Source: Lasiosphaeris hirsuta (lineage: Eukaryota > Ascomycota > Sordariomycetes > Sordariales > Lasiosphaeriaceae). From it: a DNA stretch of 64,000 nt. Under the pieces are notes generated by a model. That model made no database searches. It was not told the origin of the DNA and saw only the letters and a program-made list of their open reading frames with translations. Shown piece by piece: positions 10,192 through 22,720 of this stretch (position 1 is its first letter; each line of letters begins with the position of its first letter). The stretch covers positions 4,092,001-4,156,000 of the forward strand of contig JAUKUA010000005.1 in the NCBI GenBank assembly GCA_030549175.1, written 5' to 3'. Made by a program: the position numbers and the translations under genes.

Positions 10192-11941
10192 ATGCCCGCC
10201 AAAATGCCAAAGATTCACATTAAAGCGAGGCACAAGGCAAAGAAGCACAATAGGAACTCGTCTCCAGGTATGGTGTTTAGTATCTGCTTTTCTCACACGA
10301 AACATACTCTTCAACACCTCCCGCCGTTCGTTCTTTCAAATCTTGATAGACCCAAGGCAGGCACATGCGGGCAAGTCGTCTTAACAGCTTCACACGCTCT
10401 TGTGGGTCTTCCGTCCGCCCGTTCACATCCTACAAGCTCCACAAAACCTTTAAATCCATGTCTTGTCGTCTATTCTTGACGTACTCTTAGGACGGCAAGC
10501 TCCCCAGTCTTTCGGGCACCATTTCATATCTTACCGGCGCCAATACTCTTTAAATTCTTCCACAGTCCCATTCTCTTACGCTCCTGTGGGGCTACACACA
10601 ATTCGAGACTATCCTTCCGTCCCTTGGGGCTAGCATTAGGCCAGCTTAGACGATGCCGGACGAATAGTCGAGCACGTGACATCTTCTACTGGGTCAGCTA
10701 CACCCTGCCAACTCAACCTCAATGGATATGAATAGTCCAGCATGTGACATCCTCCTTGGAATAAGCATCCACTGACCCATACTCTAATTCCACAGCCCTG
10801 CCTCGTACTCAGCACGACTCCTGCAAGACCCAGCGCAAGAAATGGCGCAAAAGACGAATAGCCACGATTGATCCACGCTTCCAGAACACCCCGCAGTATC
10901 GTCTTGTCGTCGAGGGAATCAGAGAAATTCGATTCCGAGATGTCGACAATACAGGGAAGCTGGTGAAGCCGGAGGTGCTGTCAAGGACCCTCCCATATAC
11001 TCGCTTGATACGGCTGCTCAACCAACAGGAAACGGTTCCAGCCTATCTCGCTGAGGCAGTGAGAGTGATTTACCGAGGAGAATTCCCGCACGAATTGATC
11101 AAGAGATTTGAAACACATGGATGGGACCCCGAGAAGGTCACCAACCCACGACTTTCAGACGAGGAACGCCGGATTTCGCCAACTGCTAGGCTTGTGAAGT
11201 CTGAGAAAGAGTCGGACTCGGATTCCGACACAGACTCGGATGATAGAGCGTCGACTATAGCTATCAAAAGCGACCCGGAGCCGGTCAAGGAGGAGCTGGG
11301 CGGCCGGCTCCTCAACCGGGTCCTTGGCCGGTTCCCCCGTCACCGTCTAGGCTCGACGTCCCAGCAGCCTATCAAGCTCGAGGACGAGGACGAGCAATAC
11401 CGCCCCCACCAGCCCGCTATACCGGGACGCGGAGGTAGCGTCGAGGTCACTCTGGCACGGCCCGTGAATCGCCCCATGGGAATGCCGCGCCCCGACTCCA
11501 AGTCAAGGTTGATCGCTCAGCCAGGATGGTATCCCACCATCAAGCATGAGCCTCAACCGGCGGTCCGCCCAGAGCTCAAAGATGACCCTGAGGCCGGCGC
11601 CGTGCAAGCTGGCCCCTGGCCCCCCCTTCAGCCTTCCTCTCGGCCGCTCTTTCAGCGTGGCCCTCGGCCTCACCCCGCGCCTGCCCCCCAGGTGCTGACG
11701 CAGCGGGAAACGATCGTGATCGAGGATGAGGACGATCTTGCCATTGTCAAAAAGAATTCGTGTTGAGCACGCGGAGCACCAGCTAAGCAGGCTCCGAATG
11801 GACCTGATCAAGTGCGAGGAAGAGCGGCGCCAGCAGCCCCAAGGAAATATGGGAATACACTTCCACGACAAGATCAGGCGCCTAACGGGACAAATCGACA
11901 AGGCGAAACAAAATCTTGAGCGGTTGCAGAAAGGGACCTGA
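10192..11941 (+). CDS. Unrecognised basic/acidic protein, probable frame break near the 3' end
   Basis: A model consistent in phase is exon 1 10192-10267 (ATG, very basic, MPKIHIKARHKAKKH), an intron of 528 nt, and exon 2 from 10796. The intron is long for this window, so the 5' exon is tentative. Exon 2 encodes a basic stretch (KKWRKRRIATIDPRFQ), an ordered-looking region around LPYTRLIRLLNQQETVPAYL, a Ser/Asp run (SDSDSDTDSDDR) and a Pro-rich region. The frame stops at 11764-11766. A second frame, open from about 11726 to the TGA at 11939-11941, continues with a coiled coil (HAEHQLSRLRMDLIKCEEER). One A fewer in the AAAAA run near 11748-11752 would join the two frames. That could be a sequencing or assembly error, or a true disruption. 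No family is recognised. Confidence 0.45.
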
Positions 11942-13179
11942 ACTAGTCTGGTCCACGCCTATCAGACCAGACGGCCCAAGTAAGACGGCTTCGACTACCA
12001 GTATTCACCCAGTATTACTTGTCGGATTCAGTGGTGATAAGAGACGGAATAGAGGAGCGATCAGAGATTATCAATACGAAAAGGGGGGAGTCAGCTCTTC
12101 GGTCATATGACATCGGTGGGGCCTGGATTCAAAGGACAACGGCATACCCATCATTAAGAGAAGCATCCCAAGAGGGACATTCAAATCAGGTCGTGGCTTT
12201 CAGAGTTAGAAGGGGGGGGGGGGGGGGTGGGGGGGGGGTTGGTCTGGTTTCTTTTCTTAGCATTGATACCGGTATTTCTTACGAAGAAGAGGCTATTCAA
12301 TTTTGTTTGGTACAGGCAGCAAGCCGCGGCGACGGAAATCGGGGACATGGGCGGCAGTAGAGGCCGATAGCATATTGTAAGCTCCTTTAACACCACGCAT
12401 ATGGAAACATACACGAGTAGTAATGCATTACCTCTTGACACAGTATATTCGGACTTTCCAAAAATGAGCCACGTAATGCTCGACATGGAAACTAAAAAAT
12501 GTAGATTTATCCCGACGAGGAAGTTGACTACCTCGGTATCGAACTTTGTTGACTTGATTTCAGGGGAACCCCATCCCTGAGCATGCATGCATCGACAACC
12601 CTTGATGGAGTAAGCAATCTGATCTGGTAGCGCGGCTTGCAGCGTGACTGCCGTCCCTTTCCCTTTTTAGCGCGGCTGATCAATTGGATTGGTCTGGCAG
12701 CTCAAAGGAGCGATGAAAGTTAGCTGCTTTGATGGCTCCATTGCCAAGCGGGTTCGCGTTGCGTTCCCGTCTGCGACGTGAATTGAGTTTCGACCTTGCT
12801 GCTTGCTCGTAAACTTTTTCTGGGGAACCCTGGGTTCGTCTTGGCAGCCGCCCGCCGATGGAATGACTAAGCCGTGTCGCGACTCGAACGGCAGCTGCGA
12901 CGGCTGCGATTGGAGACTGGGGAAATGGGACCCTCGCCCGCTGGTCGCTGGCCGCTGGCAGTCGCAGGAGGTCTGGTGGTGGTGGTGTGGTCAGGCGCGA
13001 GGCACACATACTTTCCGGTCCGGATGAATTTCCCACTTTCCCTAGCACACGGTTGTTATTAACTGACCCCAATCCCAAACGCGCCGCGACACGGCCTCTG
13101 AACCTCCCTCCCCAAAACAACAATCGCCCAAACCTCGCTTCGCCCATACCACCGCGCCCTTCATCGCAAACCGCCCAAG
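11942..13179. other. Intergenic with a long poly-G tract
   Basis: About 1.2 kb with no supportable gene. It holds a G16-T-G10 run at 12212-12238 and the upstream region of the EXPERA-like gene. A GGT-rich run lies around 12970-12990. Confidence 0.55.
12212..12238. repeat. Poly-G tract (G16 T G10)
   Basis: Twenty-seven bases that are all G except the T at 12228. The tract can in principle form a G-quadruplex, and its length is unreliable in most sequencing chemistries. Confidence 0.9.
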
Positions 13180-14070
13180 ATGGTCTCGACACGCTCCTCC
13201 TCCCTCATGACGCCCCGCCCCAACGGCAAGACCCCGTCGTCGTTGTCGTCGTCCCCACCACCGCCGCCGACGACGCTCACCAAGACGCGTACGCGCGCCA
13301 CCGTGACCGCGGTGCCGGGCTGGTCGCACACGCCGTCGCTCCTCACGCTGGCCTGGCTGGCTGTGTCGGTGCCGCTGGTGGCCTGGGACACGGGCTACGT
13401 GCTGCTGCGGCCGCTGTCGATGCCGGGCGGGTCGCTGCACTGGCCCGTGTGGGCGCCGTACGCGCTGTACGGCAACGTCGACCACATGTACGGCTTCAAG
13501 CAGTGGAACCTCAACAACGGCTTCACGGCCGCCCAGTCGGTGCTCAACGTCGTCGAGTCGCTGGCGTACGTGGTCTACGCCGCGCTCTGGGTCGCGCATG
13601 TGCGCAAGACGACGGCGGCGGCGGGAGGGTCCGCCAAGGCGGGGGGGCTGACGGGGCGGACCGGCGCGCTTGCTGTCCTGGTACTTTTTGCGGGCGTGGT
13701 CATGACGCTAAGCAAGACGGCGCTGTATTGTGAGTTTTCGCTTTAACCCCACTAAGTCTCGGATTGGGACGCGTGGCTAACGTGTGTTGCGCCAGGGCTC
13801 AACGAGTCGTTTTCGGGCTTTGACAACATTGGTCACAACGAGCCGTTGCAGCTCTTGTTCCTGTGGATTATCCCCAAGTAAGCATCTCCTCCCCCTCCCC
13901 CTCCCCCCCTACATTACCCTGGCTCTCCGGCTTGCGTGCTGACGCATTCGGTCAGCGGCCTGTGGCTCGTCTTTCCCGCCATCATCACCTATACCATTGG
14001 CTCCGAGATTGTGGAAGGGCTGGTGAAAGCCTCCGCCCCGGTCTCTTCGCGCACCATCAAGGGCGAGTAG
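13180..14070 (+). CDS. EXPERA/EBP-like four-helix membrane protein
   Basis: Exons are 13180-13729, 13796-13877 and 13956-14070 (introns 66 and 78 nt), giving 248 aa. After a Ser/Pro/Thr-rich N-terminus of about 50 residues come several membrane helices: LTLAWLAVSVPLVAWDTGYV, a middle pair, and a last one around LWLVFPAIITYTIGSEIVEG. The conserved-looking features are WDTGYVLLRP, YALYGNVDHMYG and WLNESFSGFDNIGHNE. The arrangement, with Asp/Glu and aromatic residues inside short helices, fits the EXPERA fold shared by emopamil-binding protein and TM6SF-type proteins. The specific reaction cannot be told. The start at 13180 has A at -3. The composition is very GC-rich, so both strands carry long shadow frames. 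Confidence 0.78.
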
Positions 14071-15058
14071 CTGCGTTCCTGGCCTCGCTCATGATGCTTG
14101 CGCTTGCGACTCCAGGGGCAGCCCTCGAAGGCAGGGTAAAAAAAGCCGCCACACGAGCATCTAGAGAAAGAAGCTGGCTCTTCTGGACATCCCCGACGTA
14201 CTAGTAGTAACTACCCACTTTGGCAATGTGTAATATTCCGTGTACATACTTTGGCACCTAGCACAACGATTTTACGGCCACGGATTGATGACGAATGGGC
14301 GGCGGGACATAGCGGCGGACTTCGGCTTCGGCACGGACATAGTCTCTATTTCTTTACCGGTATATACCCGCATATACCCCCGACGCGCGCTTTTCCTTGG
14401 TTGCGCTTCATGACGCGAGATTTGGGCTGCCGTGGTTGGCTTAGTTATTCCAAATCTGATGGTATGTGCTCGCACTTCACCGCAGCACCATGACTACGTC
14501 ACTCTGAACGGCTCCTTTGGAAACCCATCTCAACTGGTGGTATTACTAAACTATTTTCTCTTTCCGCTAGGCGTAACGACATAACTCTTAAAGCTCATAA
14601 ACAAATTGTCATAAAAATACATGCAGCCGCTTCTTATATAGCCAGAACCCGCGGCGAAGGGGATGTAAATGAGGGGATGGGCCAGCCGCACCGCTAGCTC
14701 TCTGGGTAGGGAGGGTATCATCCCGACCAGGGTCATCCCATCATATATGTGCCAGAGCGCCGCTAAAAGTGAAAAAGAAAGAAAAAAATGTCCGCAGGGT
14801 ATCTAAAGAAAGAAAACGTTGCCGGGGGATGCAATTGCTCCCCCGCATGACATAACATGCCAACAAATGAAAGCAAATGGCGTGTAGCCCGAGTCGGACG
14901 CGCTGATGTCCGCCCAGTGTATGTCGCTTCGCTCGCATAAAACTTTTTCCACCCATCAGGCCACTGCCTCATCTGAACCAGTCGCCTTTTTTTTCTTCTG
15001 ATCTGTGACGGAGCCTTCGGTCTCGTGGGGTGGGGGACCAACCGTGCCCCGTGGGCGC
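14071..15058. other. Intergenic, nothing recognised
   Basis: About 1 kb between the convergent 3' ends of the EXPERA-like and DUF8004-like genes. Only short random-looking frames are present; the stretch presumably holds the two 3' UTRs. Confidence 0.5.
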
Positions 15059-17834
15059 TTACGACTTCGCCTCCTCCAGCACGGATGGGTATGCGAACTC
15101 GGTGAGTCCGCCAACATCGGCATACTGAGCCCACACATCCACAGTCCTGTGGCCGAAACCACTCCCACCCGCCTCCTCGTCCGTCTCTTCCTCAATTAAT
15201 GGCTCAGCGACTACGATAGACGTCTCCATCTCCAGCCATCCACTCATATCATGCGGCACCTCCCCCTTGGCCTTGACTGAGTCCGGACTCTTCTGAATAC
15301 GCAGCGGAACCGGGTGCAGTTCACTCAGCAGTTTTCGCCGGCTGTTCCTGCGTGGTACAGCTGGCGGTGATATCTTCCTAAACTCAACGGGCACCATCGA
15401 GTCTTGCGAGTAGACGCTGCTAGCCATGGTCCAGGTCGAGGCCATATGATGAGGAAGGCTTGGCGCCGCCGACACCGCTGCCGCTATCGAGACCGTGGTA
15501 GCAGATGAAGCGGCTGAAGTACTGCTCGCGCTGCTTTTAGCCGTGCTGTTGGTCGACGATGTCGAAGACGTCGAGGGTGAGCGAATGGCAAGGGTTTGGG
15601 GATTCAGACCGTCGGTCTTCGTCTCTTGGAAGGGATTCGCCTCTGCAATATCCATGAGATCCAGTGCCACGGCGCCAAAAGTGACCTCGGGCACGCGCTC
15701 CTTCTCTTTATTCTCTAGTTTGACATCATTGGTCCCGTTGCCGTAGCCCTGAACCAAGATCTCGTGGTAAGATGTGCGGCGGGATCCACTGGCGGATGCT
15801 ATTTCCGTCGCCGGCTGGCTTTGACTGGGAATGAATAGCTGGAGAGACCGCCGGAAGCTCTTGTTCAGGCTGCGGCAACGAGGTGGAATCGATGGCGGAG
15901 ATACCGGACGAGAGGACGAGGGGGAGTCATCCCGGTGCGTGAGAGCAAAGTAGTCAATATCAGGCTTGATCTCGGGAGAGAAAACCGGGCTTGTAGGTCG
16001 TGTGGGGATGGCAGGCATGGCTGGGATCGACATCGACATGCCCCAGCTTCGAGCGGAACTGTCTGTTTTGCGATAAACTGGAGTTGTTTTGCGGCCATCC
16101 CTCCAGGGCGGGAGGTTCGCGGTGCTGACGGCAACGTTGTATTGAATGTCGTCCGTCTCCCGGCATTCTGCTGGGGTGTCTGCGCAACTCCGCAGCACCT
16201 GGTAAACGGAATAGATGAGGATCCAGCGGATTTTGCGGGCGTCCACTTGCGAAAGCTTCTCCTGGCGATCAGCCTTTTGAGGGGCAAAGATCGAGTCTTC
16301 TTCGAATTTTCGATATGCGAGAACCAGCCGGTTCTTCATCAACGAAGTTCTGTGCTTATTGGTCGCCTTCATAAGTGCCGAATGTGTAACAAGCCGCTGA
16401 TCCGGCTTCAGCTTGTCACACTTGCTGAGCCAGGATATCCGACGCGACGACGTGCTAGACACTATTTCTGGGAGCAGGGGCAGAGGGTGAGGTAGCGATG
16501 CATACTTCTTACGGATATCGAAGCCGTGCACGCTTTGCACCGCACAGATTCCACCTTGAGCCAGCGCCGGCATTTCCTGCGACACATCATAACTCTCATC
16601 GACGAGATACTCGTATAGGGCGTGGAAGTCTTTTCGCATCCTCCGATAAATTCCATGCTCAAAAATTATGCTCCGTGGATCTGTAGAATTAGGGGGGTAG
16701 TAGCCGAGTTTGGTCGTGAAGTAGCCGAGGAGGAATGTTCGGAACCGATCGAGGTGCACTCGCCCGCCCGCTGCAAGCCCAATGTATGCCTCGGAAAGCT
16801 CGTCCTCCAAGAAATTGCGAAGCATTAGGCCAGCATGCCCAAGTCTCAGGTCCATCTCCGCCCTCGCTTGCCTGATGAGCTTTCTTGTGGCCGAAGAGAC
16901 AACCTATGTGGGTGTTAGACGGGCATGGAGAGCGTGGGCTGCCAGCAAAACCTACCTGGTACTCGGGAATGGCGAATAGCTGCTCGGACATACCGACACA
17001 ATGCGTAAAGGCATCGACGTAGAGATCCTTAAGCTCAAAGGACTCGGCGAAGTGGAGAAGGGCGAGAGCGTGGATTGGCTGGTTTCGAAAATCGAGGTAT
17101 CCCTCTTCATCCATATAGCCAAGCAGGTCGTTCAAGTTCTCCTCCCCAGGTCTTCGAAACTCGTTCATGCTGCCTAAGAGACCAACGAGAGCCGAGCCGA
17201 GATGCTCACCAACCATCGATCTTCTGAACACCCAGGCAAAGAAATTGCGAGTCGCGATATGGTACCGTAGTGAATCTTCCTTGTTCGCCTTCGGGGGCGG
17301 TGGGATGTACAGTTCGATCTTGTGATCCGAGTTGGCCAGCTCCAAAAAATCGACCTGTCCCTGGCCGTGATGGGCTATTGGCGAATCTCGTCCGAGGAAT
17401 TTTGCAATGACAGGATGACACTTGGCCTCCAGGAGGACGTCGAAGGGCACCTTGAACGCCGGGCCCCTCCGCGACTGACCCTTCGCATACAGATAAACAA
17501 AGCAGTTGCCGTTTCGGAACCACAACTCTGGATCCTGGGATGCACGTCAGTTGAGACTCTTGAACTCCGCTGTGTGGTAGTTAGGACCTACCCGTCCGAG
17601 GCTGTCCCAGGGGGCACACGCCCTCGCCGCACCGTCCCATCTCCTGATGTTGAGCATTTCGGGTATTCGAAGCTCCGTCCAGCCACTGTACTTTCTTGGC
17701 CTCCACGAGGCTCGAGGCCAGTACGGAATATTGGATTGTGTTGTTGCTTCTGTCAAGGCTTGCCTTGCAGATAACTGTTCCGCGAGGACATCTGGCGACC
17801 AGTTCGGCCCCTCAGGGTGCGGCAGGCTCGGCAT
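15059..17834 (-). CDS. DUF8004-like fungal protein
   Basis: Exons on the minus strand are 17834-17592, 17534-16956 and 16903-15059 (introns 57 and 52 nt), giving 888 aa. The core is recognisable from the string LWFRNGNCFVYLYAKGQSRR followed by a globular region to about residue 440; this matches my memory of the fungal DUF8004 family. The second half is Ser/Pro/Thr-rich and probably disordered (for example STSSTSSTNSTAKSSASSTS), with isolated charged patches. No enzyme motif is seen and the function is unknown. The ATG chosen (17832-17834) has a poor context and follows a possible acceptor. The frame is open further upstream to about 17924 without an ATG, so the true N-terminus may lie in another exon. 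Confidence 0.78.
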
Positions 17835-20345
17835 CGGGTCTGTCAGCGCTGGAACGCGACAGAAAATGTTCTGGTCGGCACTTTGAGTAGTGCAGGCCGA
17901 CTCAACAAGGTTTGGTGGGGGCAAAATCTAAGCCGGGCCTCCCGAGATGTCACCCGGTGCCTTGGGTCTTCCCGGGTAGGATCCGTGACGAGCCAAGAGA
18001 GGAAACCAGCCTGCTTGCTACCTTACCCAACTTGCTTCTTAGCTCAGCCGGGAGCGAGGAAGCAGGCTGAGTCTCGGACTTCAAGGTGATGGCTGACGCC
18101 AGCGGGTGTCCTAGCGAAGGGGAAGGGGTTCGACGGACGGCTTAGTCCCTTGTTTCTGGGAGTCTGCAGTCTTGACTGACAGTCTTCAGATGATTTCGCG
18201 AGTCGGACGTGGAAACATCGCTGGCACCCGTGTCGCTGGCGTGGCGTGGGAGAGAAAATATCAAGCGTAAACTCTCTGAGTGTTGCACGATAGGAGACGC
18301 GGCTGCCCCTCCACGTATATAAGACATGCGTCGCAGCAGCGCCATGTCGGGAGAAGCCAATGCGCATCGTCAGTTCCACGGATCCACGGTCGCAAATTCG
18401 CAATCGCAAATCCAACCTCCGCCCTCCGACGCCTCTGCCTCACCGTGCCCAGCCATGTCGTGGCTGGCATTTTCTACCCTGGCCGAAACCTTGGGGCGGA
18501 TGTGATGATGCACAAGACACAGGGGTCGTGCCTAGTCGTCCCACGGTGGAAGAGCCGGGAAGAGCCACCCTGGTGGTGGTTTTCGCCCCGGGAGCCAACC
18601 AGAGGCGGCGGCACAACTCAGCTTACATCTGCGCTGGCACCTCACGGCTGGATGCCCGCTGGATGCGGAAAAGGCATCTGCAGCCCAGGGAACCGGCAGA
18701 GCTGAAAGGTGCCGTATCAAGATGCGGCATCCAAAGCCCTCGCTAGTTGGGGGACGTGATAGGTAGCCGTCCTGGCGGCAGAGGCAACCCTTGATGAGTT
18801 TGCTGCTGCGTCATCAAGCTGCCGAACCGAATGTTGATATTTTGGTGCTTCACAGCATTTGCAGCATTCACCGATGGCCTTTCTGGCAACAAATCATCAT
18901 GGCTCGCTGACGACTGAAGGCCGAAGGGATGGGGATTGGGGGATCGGCGGCGCTGCAGCCTTCGGCCTTGGACTGCAGCCTCTGACAGGCCTGGCGGGAG
19001 TCATTGGGCGCTTCCCTTCACTGTCGGCTCTTGGCTCTTGGCTCGGACCGCATACAAGGCTAGTGGAAGCCACATTCAAAAGATGGCCCGCTCGAGCTCC
19101 CGGGTTCTGGTTCGAAACAGAAAGTCTCACCGCGCTTTCCTGCGATGGGCATGGTCAAGTCTAGAGGGTCTGGAAAAGTGGTGTACTTAGTGGCCGCCAT
19201 CGGCACATCTGGGACACTGTCTCTGCGTAGACGTTGAAGTAGGTTCCGACTGGGCGGGTGCTGGAAAGGGCCGTTTAGACCCGACACGATCGCGAGTTGT
19301 GACACGAGAACGAAGAACGACGACACGGGAGGATAGTATCCAGTCTGTGGCAGCTGTGGGAGGTCGCCGGGGCCGGGGCTGCCGAAGCGACACTTCCGTC
19401 GATGGCTCCGGCCTGGGCCCTTTTTGGGACATTTCTGGACGCTGGACCAGGCAATGGAACTGGCAGAGGGACAGACTGTGCTGAGACTGGGCAGGAATCA
19501 GGATTCATGCCGGCAAAGCGTCCACTTGCAGGACATTCCGCCATTGTCGCCATCTTGCCGCGCAGCTGCCGCGCTCTTCGTCAGCCCTGTCATGGTTGTT
19601 GTTCAACGCAACATACAAGGTGGAATCGTATGATAAGCTCCTTCGACAGCCCCGCCAAACCCCGCCTGCACGCGAAGCTCGAGACCCATGTCCAGGCTTG
19701 CGATCGGTCCAATGCTGTCGATGATACCGGGCTCCATCGAGACGGCGACCTTTGGCCCGGCAGCAGCCCCCTCCAGCCCAAGCCAATGGCCGGTCTCGTC
19801 AAATCTCTGGTTCGGCACCGACGACCGCAACCGATTCCTGTTGGCCTTGCGCGGATCAAGGCATGAAGTTCCATGCGCAGAGACGCACAGAGCGGTGCGA
19901 GAGATCAGACCAATCGATGAGGAATTAATTGTTTGGATGACGAATTGGCAGTGCGGAATCATGCCCGTTCTCGGCGAGATAAAGTTTCAAATTTTCAAGA
20001 TGGGTCGGGGAGCGAGGTTAAGCTTTGAGAGGCTTCCATTGAAGCCTAGCAATTGAGATTATGAGGTTGTGCGCACCAAGAGCTGCTTCGGATGCAAGTG
20101 TAAGCCGCTGTCAAATGCTTCGAGTGCTTAGACTTTGGGTGCTTCGCGACGGCAGCTGTCAGGGTTAGGGCTCAGATAGCAACAAGACAACGCACGGGCT
20201 TATCAGCCAGACACCAATCGCGTCGGCGCGCGTCAAAGCTGTAACAGCTGTGCTGGAGCTCCTGAGTGGCAGACTGTCTAGCCTGGGAAATGCATCGCAG
20301 TATCGGATTTTGAGAATCGCGTAGCAACAAGATGCGGTGCCCACA
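17835..20345. other. 2.5-kb intergenic region, no supportable gene
   Basis: Both flanking genes are transcribed away from this stretch, so it holds two promoters and perhaps missing 5' exons of the DUF8004-like gene. Open frames are GC-driven, overlapping on both strands, and lack any recognisable domain or consistent splice structure. Confidence 0.5.
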
Positions 20346-22230
20346 ATGGCACCATTAACACCGTACACGTTCATACAATGTCCCTGCTCCGACCCGTCAA
20401 CCCTCGCTCGCTCAGGCGACGCAGCGCCCTCAGATGTCGACGACGATGGCCGCACCTTCGATCCGCGTGCGCCCCGCGCTAACTTCAGCCTGTACCCCCT
20501 GGAGTATCTGCTGTACTGCGAGGACTGCCACCAGATTCGCTGTCCGCGGTGTGTCGCTGAAGAAATCGTGACTTACTATTGCCCTAACTGTCTGTTTGAA
20601 GTGCCAAGCAGCAACCTTAAGAGCGAAGGGAATAGGTGAGGGCCCTCTTTCATCTTCCGCGCCCTCCCCCCCACACCCCTCAACCTCTCTTGGCTGACCA
20701 TCTTGTCTTTTCTGCTCCAGATGTACACGCAGTTGCTTCCAGTGCCCCATCTGCATAGGACCACTCTCGGTTACAAGCCTCGAGTCCCAGCCCGACTCGA
20801 GCCTGCTCGCCGCCCCAGACCACACGGCCGCGCCGCAAGCCGGCCCCTACATACTCACCTGCTCCTATTGCAACTGGAGCTCGACCGAGGTTGGCATCAG
20901 GTTCGACAAGCCAAACAGCATCCATGCCCAGCTAGCCAAGCTGCGGAACGGCGGCGAGGTGCGCTTGACGGCCAAGGAGCGTAAGGAGCGACGCAAGGAA
21001 GCACTCCAAAGCGGTCCCTTGGGGGCGCCCGCTGCCAGCGAGGGCGAGAATGAGGATCTTGATATAGAGACCCAATTCGCCAACCTCAAGACCTTTTACC
21101 AAACCCAACTTGCCGACTCCAGCCCTGGCGGTAATGGGCTCTCCCTGGGCGATCTGGGCTTCGCCTCCCCCAACTCGCTGACTCGTATCATGAGCATCTA
21201 CACAGGGGGCACTCTACACGACAAGAAGGCCAAGTCACGAGTGGGCACCATGCGGGAGGCGCTTGACAGCGACGAGGGTCTGCAGATCGCAGACCTGGAT
21301 GAGATGGACGCCATCAAGATGCTTCACGAAGAGGGCTGTGACGGCACCCTCTCCACCGAGCAGATCAGAAACCAACCACCACACCTGGGCGAAGTCCACC
21401 TCCACGGCCGCAGCCGCTTCACCTCCGAGCTGCGACCCATACCCTACCTCCTGCGCACGAAGCGCTCCAAGCGTTGTCCCATCTGCCGCCACATCATCAG
21501 CAAGCCCGAGCCCAAGATGCAGTCCACTCGGTTCCGCATCCGCCTGGTCGCCGGCAGCTACATCCCCAGCATCACAGTCCGCCCGCTAAACGTGCCGGGC
21601 GGCACCCCCACAGCACCGCCCGACACCCTGCGCCCGCTGCAGCCCGCGCAGTTCCTGCTGACGTTCAAGAACCCCATCTTCGAGACGGTGCGCGTGACGC
21701 TTGCCACACCAGCCACGACGCCAGGCCGCTTCGCCAGCAAGGTGACAGTGCTCTGTCCGCAGTTCCACATCGACGCCAACACGGACGTGTGGGACGAGGC
21801 GCTCAAGGACAACGACCGCGACCGGCGGCGGCGCAAGGGCGACGACGGGCCGAGTCAGAGTTCGAGCTCCGCTTCGGCCCAGCCGCAGGGGCAGGGGGGC
21901 GTGCACCAGGCCGAGGCAGGTAAGATCTGGGAACGGGGCCGCAACTGGGTCAGCATCGTCGTGGAGGTCATCCCGTCATCGCTGCGGCTCGATCTGCTGC
22001 CGCTGACGGCCAAGCTCGTCGGCGGCGGGGCCGAGGCGAAGGTGGATGTGAGCCCCCTCAAGGAGGACGAGGATTTGCTCGAGATACCCATGTTTGTGCG
22101 CATCGAGTGGGAGGTGGACGGCGGCGGCGACGAGGTCGGGGCCGCACCCAGCCGGGACCGCGAGGCCAAGGAAAAAAGGGAGCTGGCGTACTGGTGTGTG
22201 CTGGGGCTGGGGCGGGTCGGGCAGGCATGA
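20346..22230 (+). CDS. ro-2: Dynactin subunit 4 (p62)
   Basis: Exons are 20346-20635 and 20721-22230 (intron 85 nt), giving 599 aa. The subunit is part of the pointed-end complex of dynactin, which links dynein to cargo; in Neurospora the gene is ropy-2. Near the N-terminus Cys-rich pairs form a RING-like zinc region: CEDCHQIRCPRCV, YYCPNCLFEVP, then CTRSCFQCPICIGPL and CSYCNW. A basic segment (TAKERKERRKEALQ) follows. The C-terminal half has the p62 signature around LRTKRSKRCPICRHIISKPE and a long beta-rich region with Gly/Ser/Gln insertions. The ATG at 20346 has A at -3. The symbol is by homology only. Confidence 0.92.
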
Positions 22231-22720
22231 TATGATACCAACAGGCATGGACTAAGTGTATGGCTAAACATTTCTTCTACGGAAGGATGACAAAAACAGA
22301 GTAGACTTGCAACGTGATGAACTAGCAAGCGGGCTAGATTTGACGTCCCATTTTCAGGTCTTTTGTCACATGTGACTCAATGTTGTTTACGCCCCCTGAT
22401 AGAGGCTACGATCCTACCTGCGGTCATTAACATAGTTGACTTTGACCCCTCTATTCAGCTAAGGACGCAATACAAGGTCATCACTCAGCTTCCAGTCGAA
22501 GCACAAGACATAGCTAAAGACACAACATGCAGAGGGAGATTTGGGGTTGTATTGTAAGATGTGATGTTATCATCACGCCTGTATTCCGGAGCACAAGCTA
22601 GCTAGACGCCGTTCCCTTTTGCTGCCGTGAATGCATTGGAAAAATCCCGAACCCAAATACCAAACCCGAATCAACCCTCCGTGCTCCAGCGAACCAAACC
22701 CAACCGAGACATCATATAAT
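22231..22720. other. Intergenic between convergent genes
   Basis: About 490 nt between the stops of the dynactin p62 and ribosomal eS7 genes. It presumably holds both 3' UTRs; no gene or structured element was recognised. Confidence 0.5.

Noticed and set aside
12987..13733. 248-codon frame overlapping the EXPERA-like gene
   Set aside because: A GC-driven shadow in another frame; the called gene has proper introns, start context and membrane helices.
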